In this document: positions 41,328 through 51,266 of the stretch, piece by piece
Layout of the letters: each line of letters begins with the position of its first letter
How positions within the stretch are numbered: the stretch's first letter is position 1
DNA from: Woeseiaceae bacterium
GTDB taxonomy: Bacteria; Pseudomonadota; Gammaproteobacteria; Steroidobacterales; Woeseiaceae
Reading direction: 5' to 3'
NCBI GenBank assembly: GCA_013001045.1
Contig: JABDNG010000043.1
Span: forward strand, 1-51,357
DNA: 51,357 nucleotides
The notes under the pieces: model-generated
What the model saw: the letters and a program-made list of their open reading frames with translations, nothing else
Database searches by the model: none
What the model was told of the DNA's origin: nothing
Translations under genes and position numbers: made by a program

Positions 41328-42443
41328 ATGAGAGTCGATATGAACAACGCTGTCCTGAAAGTGGCCGTGATAATTGCGCTGCTGCTCCATGCAATATCGT
41401 CGCATGCGGAAATCACGATTGATGAACTCGTACGGGATGCTGCGATTGTGGAGGGTCAAACCCCAATGCGTGACCTGCCCAATTGGAACGGTGCCCGTAA
41501 ACTGATGATCTCTCGAGTCGGCGATGAAGTCGACGCGCTTCGAGCGCTCCTGCCGGATGCCACGATCGTGATCGTGAATTCCGAGGCCGAGGCGATTGGC
41601 AAGGCGGCGGATGTCGATGCCATTATCGGCTCTTGCAGTGAACGATTACTCGCAGCCGCAAGTAATGTCGTCTGGGTTCAGATCTTTTCGTCGGGCGCCG
41701 AACGTTGCGTCGATGTTCCGGCGATAGCCAGCGGTCGGGTTGTCCTTACCAATATGCAAAAAATGTCGGCTCCTGTTATCGGGGAGCACGTAATAGCCAT
41801 GGTGCTTGCCCTGGCGCGGGGGCTTCCCGCGTTTGCGAAGGGCATGGAACAAGGGACCTGGATGCGTAGTACCGAAGCGACGGCCGCGATGTTCCCGGTG
41901 GCAGGAAAAACGATGCTCGTAATCGGATTGGGTGGCATCGGCACTGAGGCTGCGCAGCGTGGTGCGGCCCTTGGCATGCGTGTGATCGGAACACGAAACA
42001 GCAGTCGAGAAGGTCCCCCGTTTGTGGAGTATGTCGGTTTGTCTGACGAGCTTCTCGATCTGGTCGGACAGGCGGACGTCATAGTGAATGCATTGCCGCT
42101 GACAGATGCCACCCGAAACCTGCTGGACGCCGATTTCTTCGCGGCCACCAAGGCCGGCGCGTTGTTCGTCAATGTCGGTCGCGGCGCCACGGTTGATACG
42201 GAGGCCCTGACCGAGTCAATTCGAAACGGGCAAATAGGCGGTGCCGGCCTCGACGTGACGGACCCGGAACCTTTGCCGGCTGATCATCCGTTATGGCAAT
42301 TTGACAATGTCATCATAACGCCGCATGTTGCATCCCGCGGCGGTGAACGGGAGCGACACTTCGTCTTGCTCAAAGAGAATCTCAGGCGCTATGCGGCAGG
42401 GGAGCGTCTGCTGAACGTCGTGGATCCCGAACGCGGCTACTAG
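41328..42443 (+). CDS. D-2-hydroxyacid dehydrogenase family protein with an N-terminal export signal
   Basis: A 371-residue member of the NAD(P)-dependent D-2-hydroxyacid dehydrogenase family. The cofactor motif is G200-LGGI-G205 and the catalytic set is Arg285 (VGRG), Glu314 (DPEP) and His333 (TPHVAS). Arg223 after the second strand hints at NADP(H). The surprise is the N-terminus: residues about 5-28 look like a Sec signal peptide (hydrophobic AVIIALLLHAISSHA), absent in usual relatives. If cleaved, the enzyme would sit in the periplasm, where NAD(P) is not freely available. An in-frame stop at 41325 forces the start to 41328 or 41340. It is followed 32 bases later by a histidine phosphatase gene. 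Confidence 0.88.
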   Translation: MRVDMNNAVLKVAVIIALLLHAISSHAEITIDELVRDAAIVEGQTPMRDLPNWNGARKLMISRVGDEVDALRALLPDATIVIVNSEAEAIGKAADVDAIIGSCSERLLAAASNVVWVQIFSSGAERCVDVPAIASGRVVLTNMQKMSAPVIGEHVIAMVLALARGLPAFAKGMEQGTWMRSTEATAAMFPVAGKTMLVIGLGGIGTEAAQRGAALGMRVIGTRNSSREGPPFVEYVGLSDELLDLVGQADVIVNALPLTDATRNLLDADFFAATKAGALFVNVGRGATVDTEALTESIRNGQIGGAGLDVTDPEPLPADHPLWQFDNVIITPHVASRGGERERHFVLLKENLRRYAAGERLLNVVDPERGY

Positions 42444-42475
42444 CGACACATCCGTTTTTCGACGAGTTGAATTGA

Positions 42476-43213
42476 ATGGTAGATATTCCGCTAAAGCGTC
42501 GCGTAGCGATCGACGGCGCCAACCGTCGGCGTTTGTACCTTTTCCGCCATGGTGCCGTGGACTATATCGACAATAACGGCGAATGGGTGTCCGATCCGGA
42601 TATCGTCGATCTCAATGAACGCGGCAGGGCGCAGGCGAGCGGCATGGCCGAGTTGTTTTGCGGCGTTCATGTCGACAAGGCATTGTGTACGGGGCTTCCC
42701 AGAACCCGACAGACCGGACAGACGATCCTGGGCGATCGCGACATTGAATTGGGAGTAATTGCCGAGCTCGAGGAAATCCGGCCGCAAAAGGGAGAGACGG
42801 CTGGGGGTTACGATATCTATTCCGATATTGCGTTTTCGCACTGGCGGGCGACCGAAGAAGACGCGAGATTCCTGCATGGAGAGCGCTATCACGATTTCTA
42901 TGTGCGAGTTGCTACCGCCATGGAGGCTCTGCTCGCCGACCATTCATGGCATAACCTGGCAGTGTTTGCGCATGGTGGGACTAACGCGGCGATCCTCGGC
43001 TGGGCGACGGGTGTCGGTCTTGAGGCGTTTGGCCTGCTGGACCAGTCGATGTGTTGCCTGAACATCATCGATTTCGACACGGATGATGGCGGGCAAGTGG
43101 TTCGCAAGACGGTGCGCGCAATGAACATCACAGCCGATGACCCCGTAATGCGGAATCGACATTCAGGGGATATGGAAATGCTGGCAAGACGAATTCTCAA
43201 GTGGCAACGCTAG
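42476..43213 (+). CDS. Histidine phosphatase (phosphoglycerate mutase-like) family protein
   Basis: A 245-residue protein with the phosphohistidine motif LFRHG (Arg24, His25, Gly26), the internal TGLPRTRQTGQTIL and the second catalytic His in FAHGGTN. Substrates in this family range from sugar phosphates to nucleotides and are not predictable here. No signal peptide is seen. The ribosome binding site is weak. It heads a tightly packed set: its end overlaps the deoxyinosine glycosylase gene by 13 bases. Confidence 0.9.
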   Translation: MVDIPLKRRVAIDGANRRRLYLFRHGAVDYIDNNGEWVSDPDIVDLNERGRAQASGMAELFCGVHVDKALCTGLPRTRQTGQTILGDRDIELGVIAELEEIRPQKGETAGGYDIYSDIAFSHWRATEEDARFLHGERYHDFYVRVATAMEALLADHSWHNLAVFAHGGTNAAILGWATGVGLEAFGLLDQSMCCLNIIDFDTDDGGQVVRKTVRAMNITADDPVMRNRHSGDMEMLARRILKWQR

Positions 43214-43749
43214 CGGGAGTTGCCACGCCTTCCGAAGGTTTTCCCCCGGTCGTGGGCCCCGACGCGCGCGTTCTAATCCTCGGCAGCTTGCCCGGCGACC
43301 GCTCGATCGCCGAACAGCAATATTACGCGCACCCGCAGAACGCATTCTGGCCAATCATGCGAGAGCTGTTTGGCATTCACGGTAATTACCAGGACCGCCT
43401 TCAGCAGTTGGTCGACAAGCGAATAGCTCTTTGGGACGCATTGCAGAGTTCTGTGCGTCCCGGTAGCCTCGATACGAGTATAAGACTCGATAGCGCGCGC
43501 GTTAACGATTTTGAAGCGCTGTTTGTTGCGCATAACGAAATCGAGCTTATTGCGTTTAATGGTAAGAAAGCCGAACAGCTGTTCAGGAAATTCGTGGGTC
43601 CTCAGTTACCTGATCGCCCGTTTCGAATGGTTGGCCTGCCATCCACGAGTCCGGCCTACGCCGCAATGCCCTTCTCAGGTAAGCTGTCGCGGTGGCGACA
43701 AGCGATAGGGTCGACCGCGGACCAGTCAGTTGTGAGGAGAGAACCATGA
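43201..43749 (+). CDS. DNA-deoxyinosine (hypoxanthine) glycosylase, uracil-DNA glycosylase superfamily
   Basis: A 182-residue protein matching the family 6 (HDG) branch of the uracil-DNA glycosylase superfamily, which removes deaminated adenine from DNA. Recognisable motifs are ILGSLPGDRSIAEQQYYAHPQNAFWPIM, LWDALQSSVRPGSLDTSI and GLPSTSPAYA near the C-terminus. It begins with GTG inside the end of the phosphatase gene and overlaps the following VOC gene by ATGA. The overlaps suggest a single message. Confidence 0.9.
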   Translation: MATLAGVATPSEGFPPVVGPDARVLILGSLPGDRSIAEQQYYAHPQNAFWPIMRELFGIHGNYQDRLQQLVDKRIALWDALQSSVRPGSLDTSIRLDSARVNDFEALFVAHNEIELIAFNGKKAEQLFRKFVGPQLPDRPFRMVGLPSTSPAYAAMPFSGKLSRWRQAIGSTADQSVVRREP

Positions 43750-44123
43750 TCGGGTATGTGACGCTTGGCACCAATCGATACGACGATGCGGCAAAATTCT
43801 ACGATGACTTGCTGGCCGTCATCGATGCGGGACGCATCATGGAAGGCGACTCATTTATAGCCTGGGCGACAGGCCCGAGATCGGCGGCCATCTCAATCAT
43901 AAAGCCATACGATGGCAAGGATGCGACGGTGGGCAATGGTGTAATGGTCGCAATCAGTGCCGGCAGTCCCGAAATCGTGAATGCGCTGCACGCAAAAGCG
44001 ATGGAGTTGGGCGGCACAGACGAAGGCGCACCGGGATTGCGAGGCGGTAATTTCTACGCAGGCTATTTTCGTGACCTGGATGGCAACAAGCTCAATGCGT
44101 TTTGCATGGTTGAAGAAAAATGA
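43746..44123 (+). CDS. VOC-superfamily (glyoxalase-like) protein
   Basis: A 125-residue protein of the vicinal oxygen chelate fold, with paired beta-alpha-beta-beta-beta halves (MIGYVTLGTNRYDDAAKFYDDLL ... GNFYAGYFRDLDGNKLNAFC). Members include glyoxalase I and resistance proteins, and the substrate here is unknown. The frame is open to 43692, but AGGAGAG just before the ATG at 43746 fixes the start. It overlaps both neighbours by ATGA. Confidence 0.88.
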   Translation: MIGYVTLGTNRYDDAAKFYDDLLAVIDAGRIMEGDSFIAWATGPRSAAISIIKPYDGKDATVGNGVMVAISAGSPEIVNALHAKAMELGGTDEGAPGLRGGNFYAGYFRDLDGNKLNAFCMVEEK

Positions 44124-44548
44124 ATAACGAACTTATCTTGCAGCCAATGCTCGGCATGATGGTCCTTACGGCGATTGTCTGGTTCGTCATGTACGCGAAG
44201 CGAATCCCTGCGATGCAGAAGGCCAGAATGCCTGTGCAGACCTATACGACACCGGACAAAGCTGCTGAGCTGCTTCCCGATTCTGTCAATTATTCGGCAT
44301 ACAATCTCAAGAATCTGTTTGAACTGCCGGTCGTGTTTTATGCGCTGTGCCTGCTCTTGTACGTCACGCAAGCGGTCGATATGACATACGTGATAGCTGC
44401 CTGGCTGTTCTTCGGATTTCGCGTTCTGCACAGTTTCGTGCACTGCACGTCAAACGTCGTGATCTTACGTTTCTATCTATATCTGGCCGCGGCGCTCGCG
44501 CTCTGGTTCATGCTTGGCCGGGCAGTGTTCAACCATATAGTCGCGTAG
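44120..44548 (+). CDS. MAPEG-family membrane protein
   Basis: A 142-residue integral membrane protein of the MAPEG family (membrane-associated glutathione and eicosanoid metabolism), with four helices (about 8-26, 65-90, 92-110 and 118-138). The signature region is AYNLKNLFELPVVFYALCLLLYV, followed by FRVLHSFVHC. Bacterial members are often linked with glutathione conjugation. It overlaps the VOC gene by ATGA, which supports a small detoxification operon by context. Confidence 0.88.
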   Translation: MNNELILQPMLGMMVLTAIVWFVMYAKRIPAMQKARMPVQTYTTPDKAAELLPDSVNYSAYNLKNLFELPVVFYALCLLLYVTQAVDMTYVIAAWLFFGFRVLHSFVHCTSNVVILRFYLYLAAALALWFMLGRAVFNHIVA

Positions 44549-44564
44549 CACGGTCGAAGGCGGC

Positions 44565-46023
<1,459 letters not shown>

Positions 46024-46066
46024 ATCAACTCTGGCGCGTGAACGAAATAGCCAGGAGAGCAATCGC

Positions 46067-46444
46067 ATGTCGGATGATAACCAGGTTGGCAAGATAGGCT
46101 GGATCGATATCACGGTCGATGACGCGACAGGACTTCGTGATTTTTACAAGGCGGTGGTCGGCTGGACAGCCGAAGACGTGAAAATGGGCGACTACTCGGA
46201 TTATTCGATGGCCATCCCCGACACGGACGAAGCCGTAACCGGCATCTGTCATGCGCGCGGTAGCAACGCCAGCTTGCGCGGAGGATGGCTGATTTACATT
46301 ATCGTTGAAGATGTTGAAGCAAGCGCCGCCGCTTGTGTGGCACACGGAGGCAAGGTCGTCGTCGATCCACGCGCCTTGTCGGGAGGAACATTTTGCGTCA
46401 TCGAAGATCCCAGTGGGGCAACGGCGGCGCTCTACCAAGGTTAA
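46067..46444 (+). CDS. VOC-superfamily protein
   Basis: A 125-residue vicinal oxygen chelate protein (GKIGWIDITVDDATGLRDFYKAVVGW ... GGTFCVIEDPSGATAALYQ). It resembles the antibiotic-resistance or glyoxalase-like VOC proteins with unknown ligand. AGGAGAG lies eight bases before the ATG. It is 43 bases after the desaturase gene and ten bases before the LuxR-type regulator, so the three may share a message. Confidence 0.88.
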   Translation: MSDDNQVGKIGWIDITVDDATGLRDFYKAVVGWTAEDVKMGDYSDYSMAIPDTDEAVTGICHARGSNASLRGGWLIYIIVEDVEASAAACVAHGGKVVVDPRALSGGTFCVIEDPSGATAALYQG

Positions 46445-46454
46445 GTGAACGCGA

Positions 46455-47249
46455 TTGACCACACGATTCGATAATCCTGAGTGGCACACTGCGTTAGCAG
46501 GTCTCGTTAAGACCAGCGACGACCAGGGAACAGCACAGGCACTGGTGAAAGTACTAGGCGTTGCGGTCGAACACAATGCGACCTGCTTACTTGCGTTCTA
46601 TGGAAACGCGGCGCCCGACGTACTACATCATACGATGTCGCCCCGTCGTGCTCGACATTATCTGGATCGATACCTGGCCGGGCCGTACCTGCTCGATCCG
46701 TTGTATCAACTCGCTGTGCGCGCGAAAAAACCGAGTATTTGCCGTTGTCGTGATGAATCGCCGGACCGATTTCGTTCCAGTGAATACTACCGCCAGTATT
46801 ACGAGCGCACACATCTGGCCGACGAAATGGATTTCCTGTGGGACGCCGATGCGAATACCACACTGGTGCTTGTAGTTGGTCGTTGGGAAACGCGATTTTC
46901 ACGTGCCGAAGTAGCCCGATTGCGCGTGATGGAACCCGTCGTCCAGGCGGCGATGCAGCGCATCTGGGGCAGCTGGGCTGCCCGCCATTCCGATGAAGAT
47001 CGGGACCTCAGTATGCACCAGCGCCTTACACAGTGTTTCGAGCGTTTTGGTGAATCGTCGTTGACGCAACGTGAACGACAGATAACGCAACTCTTGTTAC
47101 GCGGGCACTCGTCGAAGTCGATTGCGAGAGAGCTCAATATCGCGCCTGGAACTGTCATGGTTCACAAGCGCAATCTGTTCTCGAAGCTCGGCATAACGTC
47201 GCAATACGAATTGTTTTCGTTGTTTATCGACAAACTGTCCATGCTTTGA
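46455..47249 (+). CDS. LuxR-type transcriptional regulator
   Basis: A 264-residue regulator. The C-terminal LuxR helix-turn-helix spans about 198-255: LTQRERQITQLLLRGHSSKSIARELNIAPGTVMVHKRNLFSKLGI. The N-terminal 190 residues have no match I can name: they lack the phospho-acceptor pattern of response regulators, and an acyl-homoserine-lactone pocket is not evident. An in-frame stop at 46446 leaves TTG at 46455 as the first start. A 26-base palindrome lies ten bases past its stop, before liuA. Confidence 0.85.
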   Translation: MTTRFDNPEWHTALAGLVKTSDDQGTAQALVKVLGVAVEHNATCLLAFYGNAAPDVLHHTMSPRRARHYLDRYLAGPYLLDPLYQLAVRAKKPSICRCRDESPDRFRSSEYYRQYYERTHLADEMDFLWDADANTTLVLVVGRWETRFSRAEVARLRVMEPVVQAAMQRIWGSWAARHSDEDRDLSMHQRLTQCFERFGESSLTQRERQITQLLLRGHSSKSIARELNIAPGTVMVHKRNLFSKLGITSQYELFSLFIDKLSML

Positions 47250-47258
47250 CGGATGCGT

Positions 47259-47284
47259 CTGAATACCTCGCGATAGGTATTCAG
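47259..47284. promoter_or_regulatory. Perfect 10-base-arm palindrome before liuA
   Basis: CTGAATACCT, six bases CGCGAT, AGGTATTCAG. No T run follows on either strand, so a terminator is unlikely. It lies between the LuxR-type regulator gene and liuA, 63 bases before the liuA ATG, and is well placed to be an operator for the leucine-degradation genes. Confidence 0.55.
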
Positions 47285-47347
47285 AATTGTGCCTGTTGAG
47301 CGGATAATTCGGACAGCGTCAGTGTTGATATTCGGAGTATTTCGTCC

Positions 47348-48505
47348 ATGTTCGAATTCGATTTTGGTCACGGTGAAGACCTGGACCTGCTGCGCCAGAC
47401 GGTGCGGAGTTTTGCGAACGACAAGATTGCTCCACGCGCCGCGGCGATTGACGAGAAGAACGAATTTCCCCGGGACTTGTGGCCGGAACTCGGGGCTCTC
47501 GGCCTGCTGGGCATCACGGTAGAGTCGGAATACGGCGGATCCGAGCTCGGATACCTGGCGCATGTTATCGCTATGGAGGAAATCAGTCGCGCCTCGGCAT
47601 CGCTTGGGCTGTCGTATGGCGCGCACTCCAATCTGTGCGTTAACCAGATACGACGCTGGGGCAACGCGGAGCAGAAGGCGGCGTATCTGCCGAAGCTGGT
47701 GTCCGGTGAGTTCCTGGGTGCGCTAGCGATGAGTGAGCCCGGCGCCGGCTCTGACATCATGGGTATGCGCACCACAGCAGAGGCCGACGGCGACGATTAC
47801 GTCATAAATGGATCGAAGATGTGGATCACCAATGCGCCAGGCGCAGACGTGATGGTTGTCTACGCCAAGACCGATCCAGATGCCGGCTCGGCCGGTGTCA
47901 GTGCATTCCTCATTGATCGAGACACGCCCGGCTTTTCCACGCCGCAGAAACTCGACAAGCTGGGGATGCGCGGTTCCGATACCAGCGAAGTCCTCCTGGA
48001 AAACTGCCGCGTTCCGAAAGCGAACCTCCTGGCTGAAGAAGGAAAGGGGGCGGCTATTCTGATGAGTGGACTCGACTATGAACGCGTCGTTCTTGCCGGC
48101 GGTTCACTCGGCATCATGGCTGCATGCATGGATGTCGTCATGCCCTATGTTCACGACCGCAAGCAATTTGGCCAGGCTATTGGCGAGTTTCAGCTCATGC
48201 AGGGCAAGATCGCCGACATGTATACGGCAATGAATTCTTGCCGCGCCTATGTTTACGCGGTCGCAAGAGCCTGTGATCGCGGCCAGACTACCCGCTTCGA
48301 CGCCGCAGGATGTATTCTGGTCGCTGCCGAGCGTGCGACATGGATGGCCGGCGAGACGATCCAGGCATTGGGCGGCAACGGCTATATCAACGAGTATCCA
48401 TCTGGCCGGTTGTGGCGCGATGCCAAGTTGTATGAGATTGGTGCGGGCACAAGCGAGATTCGCCGCATGCTGATTGGCCGCGAATTATTCAACGCCACGA
48501 AATAA
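47348..48505 (+). CDS. liuA: Isovaleryl-CoA dehydrogenase
   Basis: An acyl-CoA dehydrogenase of 385 residues that oxidises isovaleryl-CoA to 3-methylcrotonyl-CoA in leucine breakdown. The isovaleryl-CoA branch is recognised by [15 protein letters not shown] and by the catalytic Glu245 in [11 protein letters not shown], in the position typical for this enzyme. Others: [10 protein letters not shown] (FAD), [10 protein letters not shown], and [34 protein letters not shown] at the C-terminus. It is followed 19 bases later by the carboxylase gene. Confidence 0.95.
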   Translation: MFEFDFGHGEDLDLLRQTVRSFANDKIAPRAAAIDEKNEFPRDLWPELGALGLLGITVESEYGGSELGYLAHVIAMEEISRASASLGLSYGAHSNLCVNQIRRWGNAEQKAAYLPKLVSGEFLGALAMSEPGAGSDIMGMRTTAEADGDDYVINGSKMWITNAPGADVMVVYAKTDPDAGSAGVSAFLIDRDTPGFSTPQKLDKLGMRGSDTSEVLLENCRVPKANLLAEEGKGAAILMSGLDYERVVLAGGSLGIMAACMDVVMPYVHDRKQFGQAIGEFQLMQGKIADMYTAMNSCRAYVYAVARACDRGQTTRFDAAGCILVAAERATWMAGETIQALGGNGYINEYPSGRLWRDAKLYEIGAGTSEIRRMLIGRELFNATK

Positions 48506-48524
48506 TCACAACGGACCCGATCCT

Positions 48525-50135
48525 ATGCCAGTAATAAAAACGAAAATCGATCGTTCGTCGGATGATTTCAAGAAGAACACCGAAGCCGCCCTGGCACTCG
48601 TTGATAATTTGCGAGAAGTCGATGAGTACATCATGCAGGGTGGGACGGAGCGCTCGCGGAAACGGCATCTGGCGCGAGATAAATTACTGGCGCGTGACCG
48701 TATACGGACCTTGCTCGACGAGGACTCTCCCTTTCTCGAAATAGGTCGGCAAGCGGCCTGGCAGGTCTACAGCGACGACGTGCCATCGGCTGGAATCGTT
48801 GCGGGCATTGGCCGAATTCACGGTGTCGCCTGCATGGTCCTGGCAAATGACGCCACGGTAAAAGGCGGTACTTACTATCCGTTGACCGTCAAGAAACACC
48901 TGCGTGCCCAGGAAGTGGCGGAACAGAATCGCCTGCCCTGTATTTACCTCGTGGACTCCGGAGGCGCCTTTTTGCCGCGGCAGGACGAGGTTTTCCCCGA
49001 TCGCGATCACTTCGGTCGGATTTTTTACAACCAGGCGCGCTTATCGGGCAAGGGGATTCCGCAGATTGCTGCCGTTATGGGTTCCTGCACGGCAGGCGGG
49101 GCTTACGTCCCGGCGATGTGCGACGAGTCCATTATCGTGCGCAACCAGGGAACCATATTTCTTGGCGGGCCGCCGCTGGTGAAGGCTGCGACAGGTGAGG
49201 TCGTTGATGCCGAAACATTGGGGGGAGGTAGCGTACACGCTCGCGTCTCCGGCGTTGCCGACCATCTGGCCGACGATGACGCCCATGCCCTGGCGATCGC
49301 GCGCGACATCGTCGAGAACCTGAACTGGACACCGGCGGCCAGCGTTGCAAGGCGTGAGTCCATGGAGCCTGTCTATCCGATCGAGGATGTCTACGGCATC
49401 GTGTCACGCGAGTATCGTTTTCCCTATGACATACGTGAAGTTATCGCGCGCATCGTCGATGGATCGGAGTTTCAGGAGTTCAAAAAACTTTACGGGGCCA
49501 CACTGGTCTGCGGGTTTTCCCATATTGACGGTTATCCGGTCGGTATCGTTGCGAACAATGGCATCCTGTTCCCGGAGTCGGCGCAAAAAGGCGCGCATTT
49601 TATTCAACTTTGCAACCGCCGCCGTATCCCGCTCGTATTCCTGCAAAACATAACGGGCTTCATGGTCGGCAAGCGGGTCGAGCATGCGGGCATCGCAAAA
49701 GACGGCGCGAAAATGGTGAACGCCGTTGCCACCGCGACAGTGCCGAAATTCACGGTGGTGATCGGCGGCTCATTCGGAGCGGGTAATTATGCGATGTGCG
49801 GGCGCGCCTACAGCCCCCGCCTGATGTGGATGTGGCCGAATGCGCGAATCTCGGTCATGGGTGGCGAGCAGGCGTCGCTCGTATTATCGACGGTCAAGAG
49901 TGACAGCCTGGAGGCGCAAGGAGAAGCGTGGTCTGACAAAGACAAGGCCGACTACGAAGAGATGATTCGCCAGCAATATGAAACCCAGGGGCATCCCTTC
50001 TACGCCAGTGCCCGCCTTTGGGATGACGGTGTGATCGACCCCGTGGATACGCGTTCCGTACTTGCGCAAGCGCTGTCGGCGGCCCTTGATCATCCAGGCG
50101 ACGAGGAAAAGCCGTTCGGCATTTTCCGCATGTAG
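48525..50135 (+). CDS. liuB: Methylcrotonyl-CoA carboxylase, carboxyltransferase (beta) subunit
   Basis: A 536-residue biotin-dependent carboxyltransferase that moves CO2 to 3-methylcrotonyl-CoA, the step after LiuA. Sequence marks are [83 protein letters not shown] and the C-terminal GGEQASLVL. Length equals the usual 535. The frame is open to 48474, but the ATG at 48525 starts the conserved protein. The biotin-carboxylase partner (liuD) is not in the window. Confidence 0.95.
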   Translation: MPVIKTKIDRSSDDFKKNTEAALALVDNLREVDEYIMQGGTERSRKRHLARDKLLARDRIRTLLDEDSPFLEIGRQAAWQVYSDDVPSAGIVAGIGRIHGVACMVLANDATVKGGTYYPLTVKKHLRAQEVAEQNRLPCIYLVDSGGAFLPRQDEVFPDRDHFGRIFYNQARLSGKGIPQIAAVMGSCTAGGAYVPAMCDESIIVRNQGTIFLGGPPLVKAATGEVVDAETLGGGSVHARVSGVADHLADDDAHALAIARDIVENLNWTPAASVARRESMEPVYPIEDVYGIVSREYRFPYDIREVIARIVDGSEFQEFKKLYGATLVCGFSHIDGYPVGIVANNGILFPESAQKGAHFIQLCNRRRIPLVFLQNITGFMVGKRVEHAGIAKDGAKMVNAVATATVPKFTVVIGGSFGAGNYAMCGRAYSPRLMWMWPNARISVMGGEQASLVLSTVKSDSLEAQGEAWSDKDKADYEEMIRQQYETQGHPFYASARLWDDGVIDPVDTRSVLAQALSAALDHPGDEEKPFGIFRM

Positions 50136-50166
50136 CTGTACACTGCGGTCGCATGAGTGTGCGACT

Positions 50167-51246
50167 ATGAGCCAACGGACAGACCAGAACACGGGCACGA
50201 GAGACGTTCGCGAAGCCCATCGATTCGACGAGCAGCGGCTACTCGATTACCTGTCGTCACACGTCGAGAGTTTCCACGGGCCGCTCGCCGTCAGCCAGTT
50301 CAAAGGCGGTCAGTCCAATCCCACCTACCTGCTCGACGCCGCGTCGGGTCGCTACGTGCTGAGGCGCAAGCCGCCCGGCAAATTACTCAAGTCGGCACAT
50401 GCAGTGGACCGGGAATTTCGCGTAATCAGCGCTTTGTATTCGACGGGTTTTCCGGTGCCACGGCCACTGGCCCTGTGCGAGGACGACGAAATAATCGGCA
50501 CGACGTTCTTCGTCATGGAATACGTCGACGGGCGCATCTTTTGGGATCTCGACCTGCCCGGCCTCGAGCCAGACGAGCGCTCAGCGATCTACGACAACGT
50601 CAACGCGACCATCGCGAGGCTGCACAATTGTGATTACGCCGCAATTGGCCTGGCTGACTTTGGCAAGCCAGGCAACTACTTCGCACGGCAAATATCGCGT
50701 TGGTCCGGTCAATACCGCGCGTCCGAGACGGGTACCGTGAAATCGATGGATGCGTTGATCGACTGGCTGCCCGAGAATATTCCGGAGGATGATTCGGCGA
50801 GTATTGTTCACGGCGATTTTCGTCTGGACAACATGATTCTGCATCCGACCCGGCCGGAGGTCATCGCGGTTCTGGACTGGGAGTTGTCGACGATCGGCCA
50901 CCCGCTGGCGGACTTCACCTATCACCTCATGACCTGGCAAATGCCCGAAATCGGTATCGGTTCGGTTGGACTGGCCGGCAAGCCATTGCAGGAACTCGGC
51001 ATCCCGGATGAAGAGGCCTACATCGAACAATACTGTCGACGCACGGGACGCGAGTCGGGAATTCCGCATCGACATTTTTACTCGGCATTCAATTTTTTTC
51101 GCCTGGCGGCCATTCTGCAGGGTATCGCGGGACGGGTGCGTGACGGCACCGCGGCGAGCGCCCATGCGGCGCAGGCAGAACAATCCGTGCGGCCTCTGGC
51201 CGACCTGGGCTGGCATTTCGCAAGCGAAAGCCGGCGGCCGCAATAA
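50167..51246 (+). CDS. Phosphotransferase family protein (ACAD10/aminoglycoside phosphotransferase-like)
   Basis: A 359-residue kinase-fold protein. The catalytic loop is VHGDFRLDNMILHP and the metal motif LDWELSTIGHPLADF. The N-terminal FKGGQSNPTYLLDAASGRYVLRRKPPGKLLKSAHAVDREFRV matches the group fused to, or encoded beside, acyl-CoA dehydrogenases (ACAD10/11, FadE-linked). Those phosphorylate hydroxyacyl-CoA or related intermediates so that the group can be removed. Here it sits 31 bases after liuB and before a MaoC-type gene, where liuC/D/E would be expected. The start is ATG at 50167. Confidence 0.88.
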   Translation: MSQRTDQNTGTRDVREAHRFDEQRLLDYLSSHVESFHGPLAVSQFKGGQSNPTYLLDAASGRYVLRRKPPGKLLKSAHAVDREFRVISALYSTGFPVPRPLALCEDDEIIGTTFFVMEYVDGRIFWDLDLPGLEPDERSAIYDNVNATIARLHNCDYAAIGLADFGKPGNYFARQISRWSGQYRASETGTVKSMDALIDWLPENIPEDDSASIVHGDFRLDNMILHPTRPEVIAVLDWELSTIGHPLADFTYHLMTWQMPEIGIGSVGLAGKPLQELGIPDEEAYIEQYCRRTGRESGIPHRHFYSAFNFFRLAAILQGIAGRVRDGTAASAHAAQAEQSVRPLADLGWHFASESRRPQ

Positions 51247-51266
51247 ACTCAGTTCAAGGATAAGCA

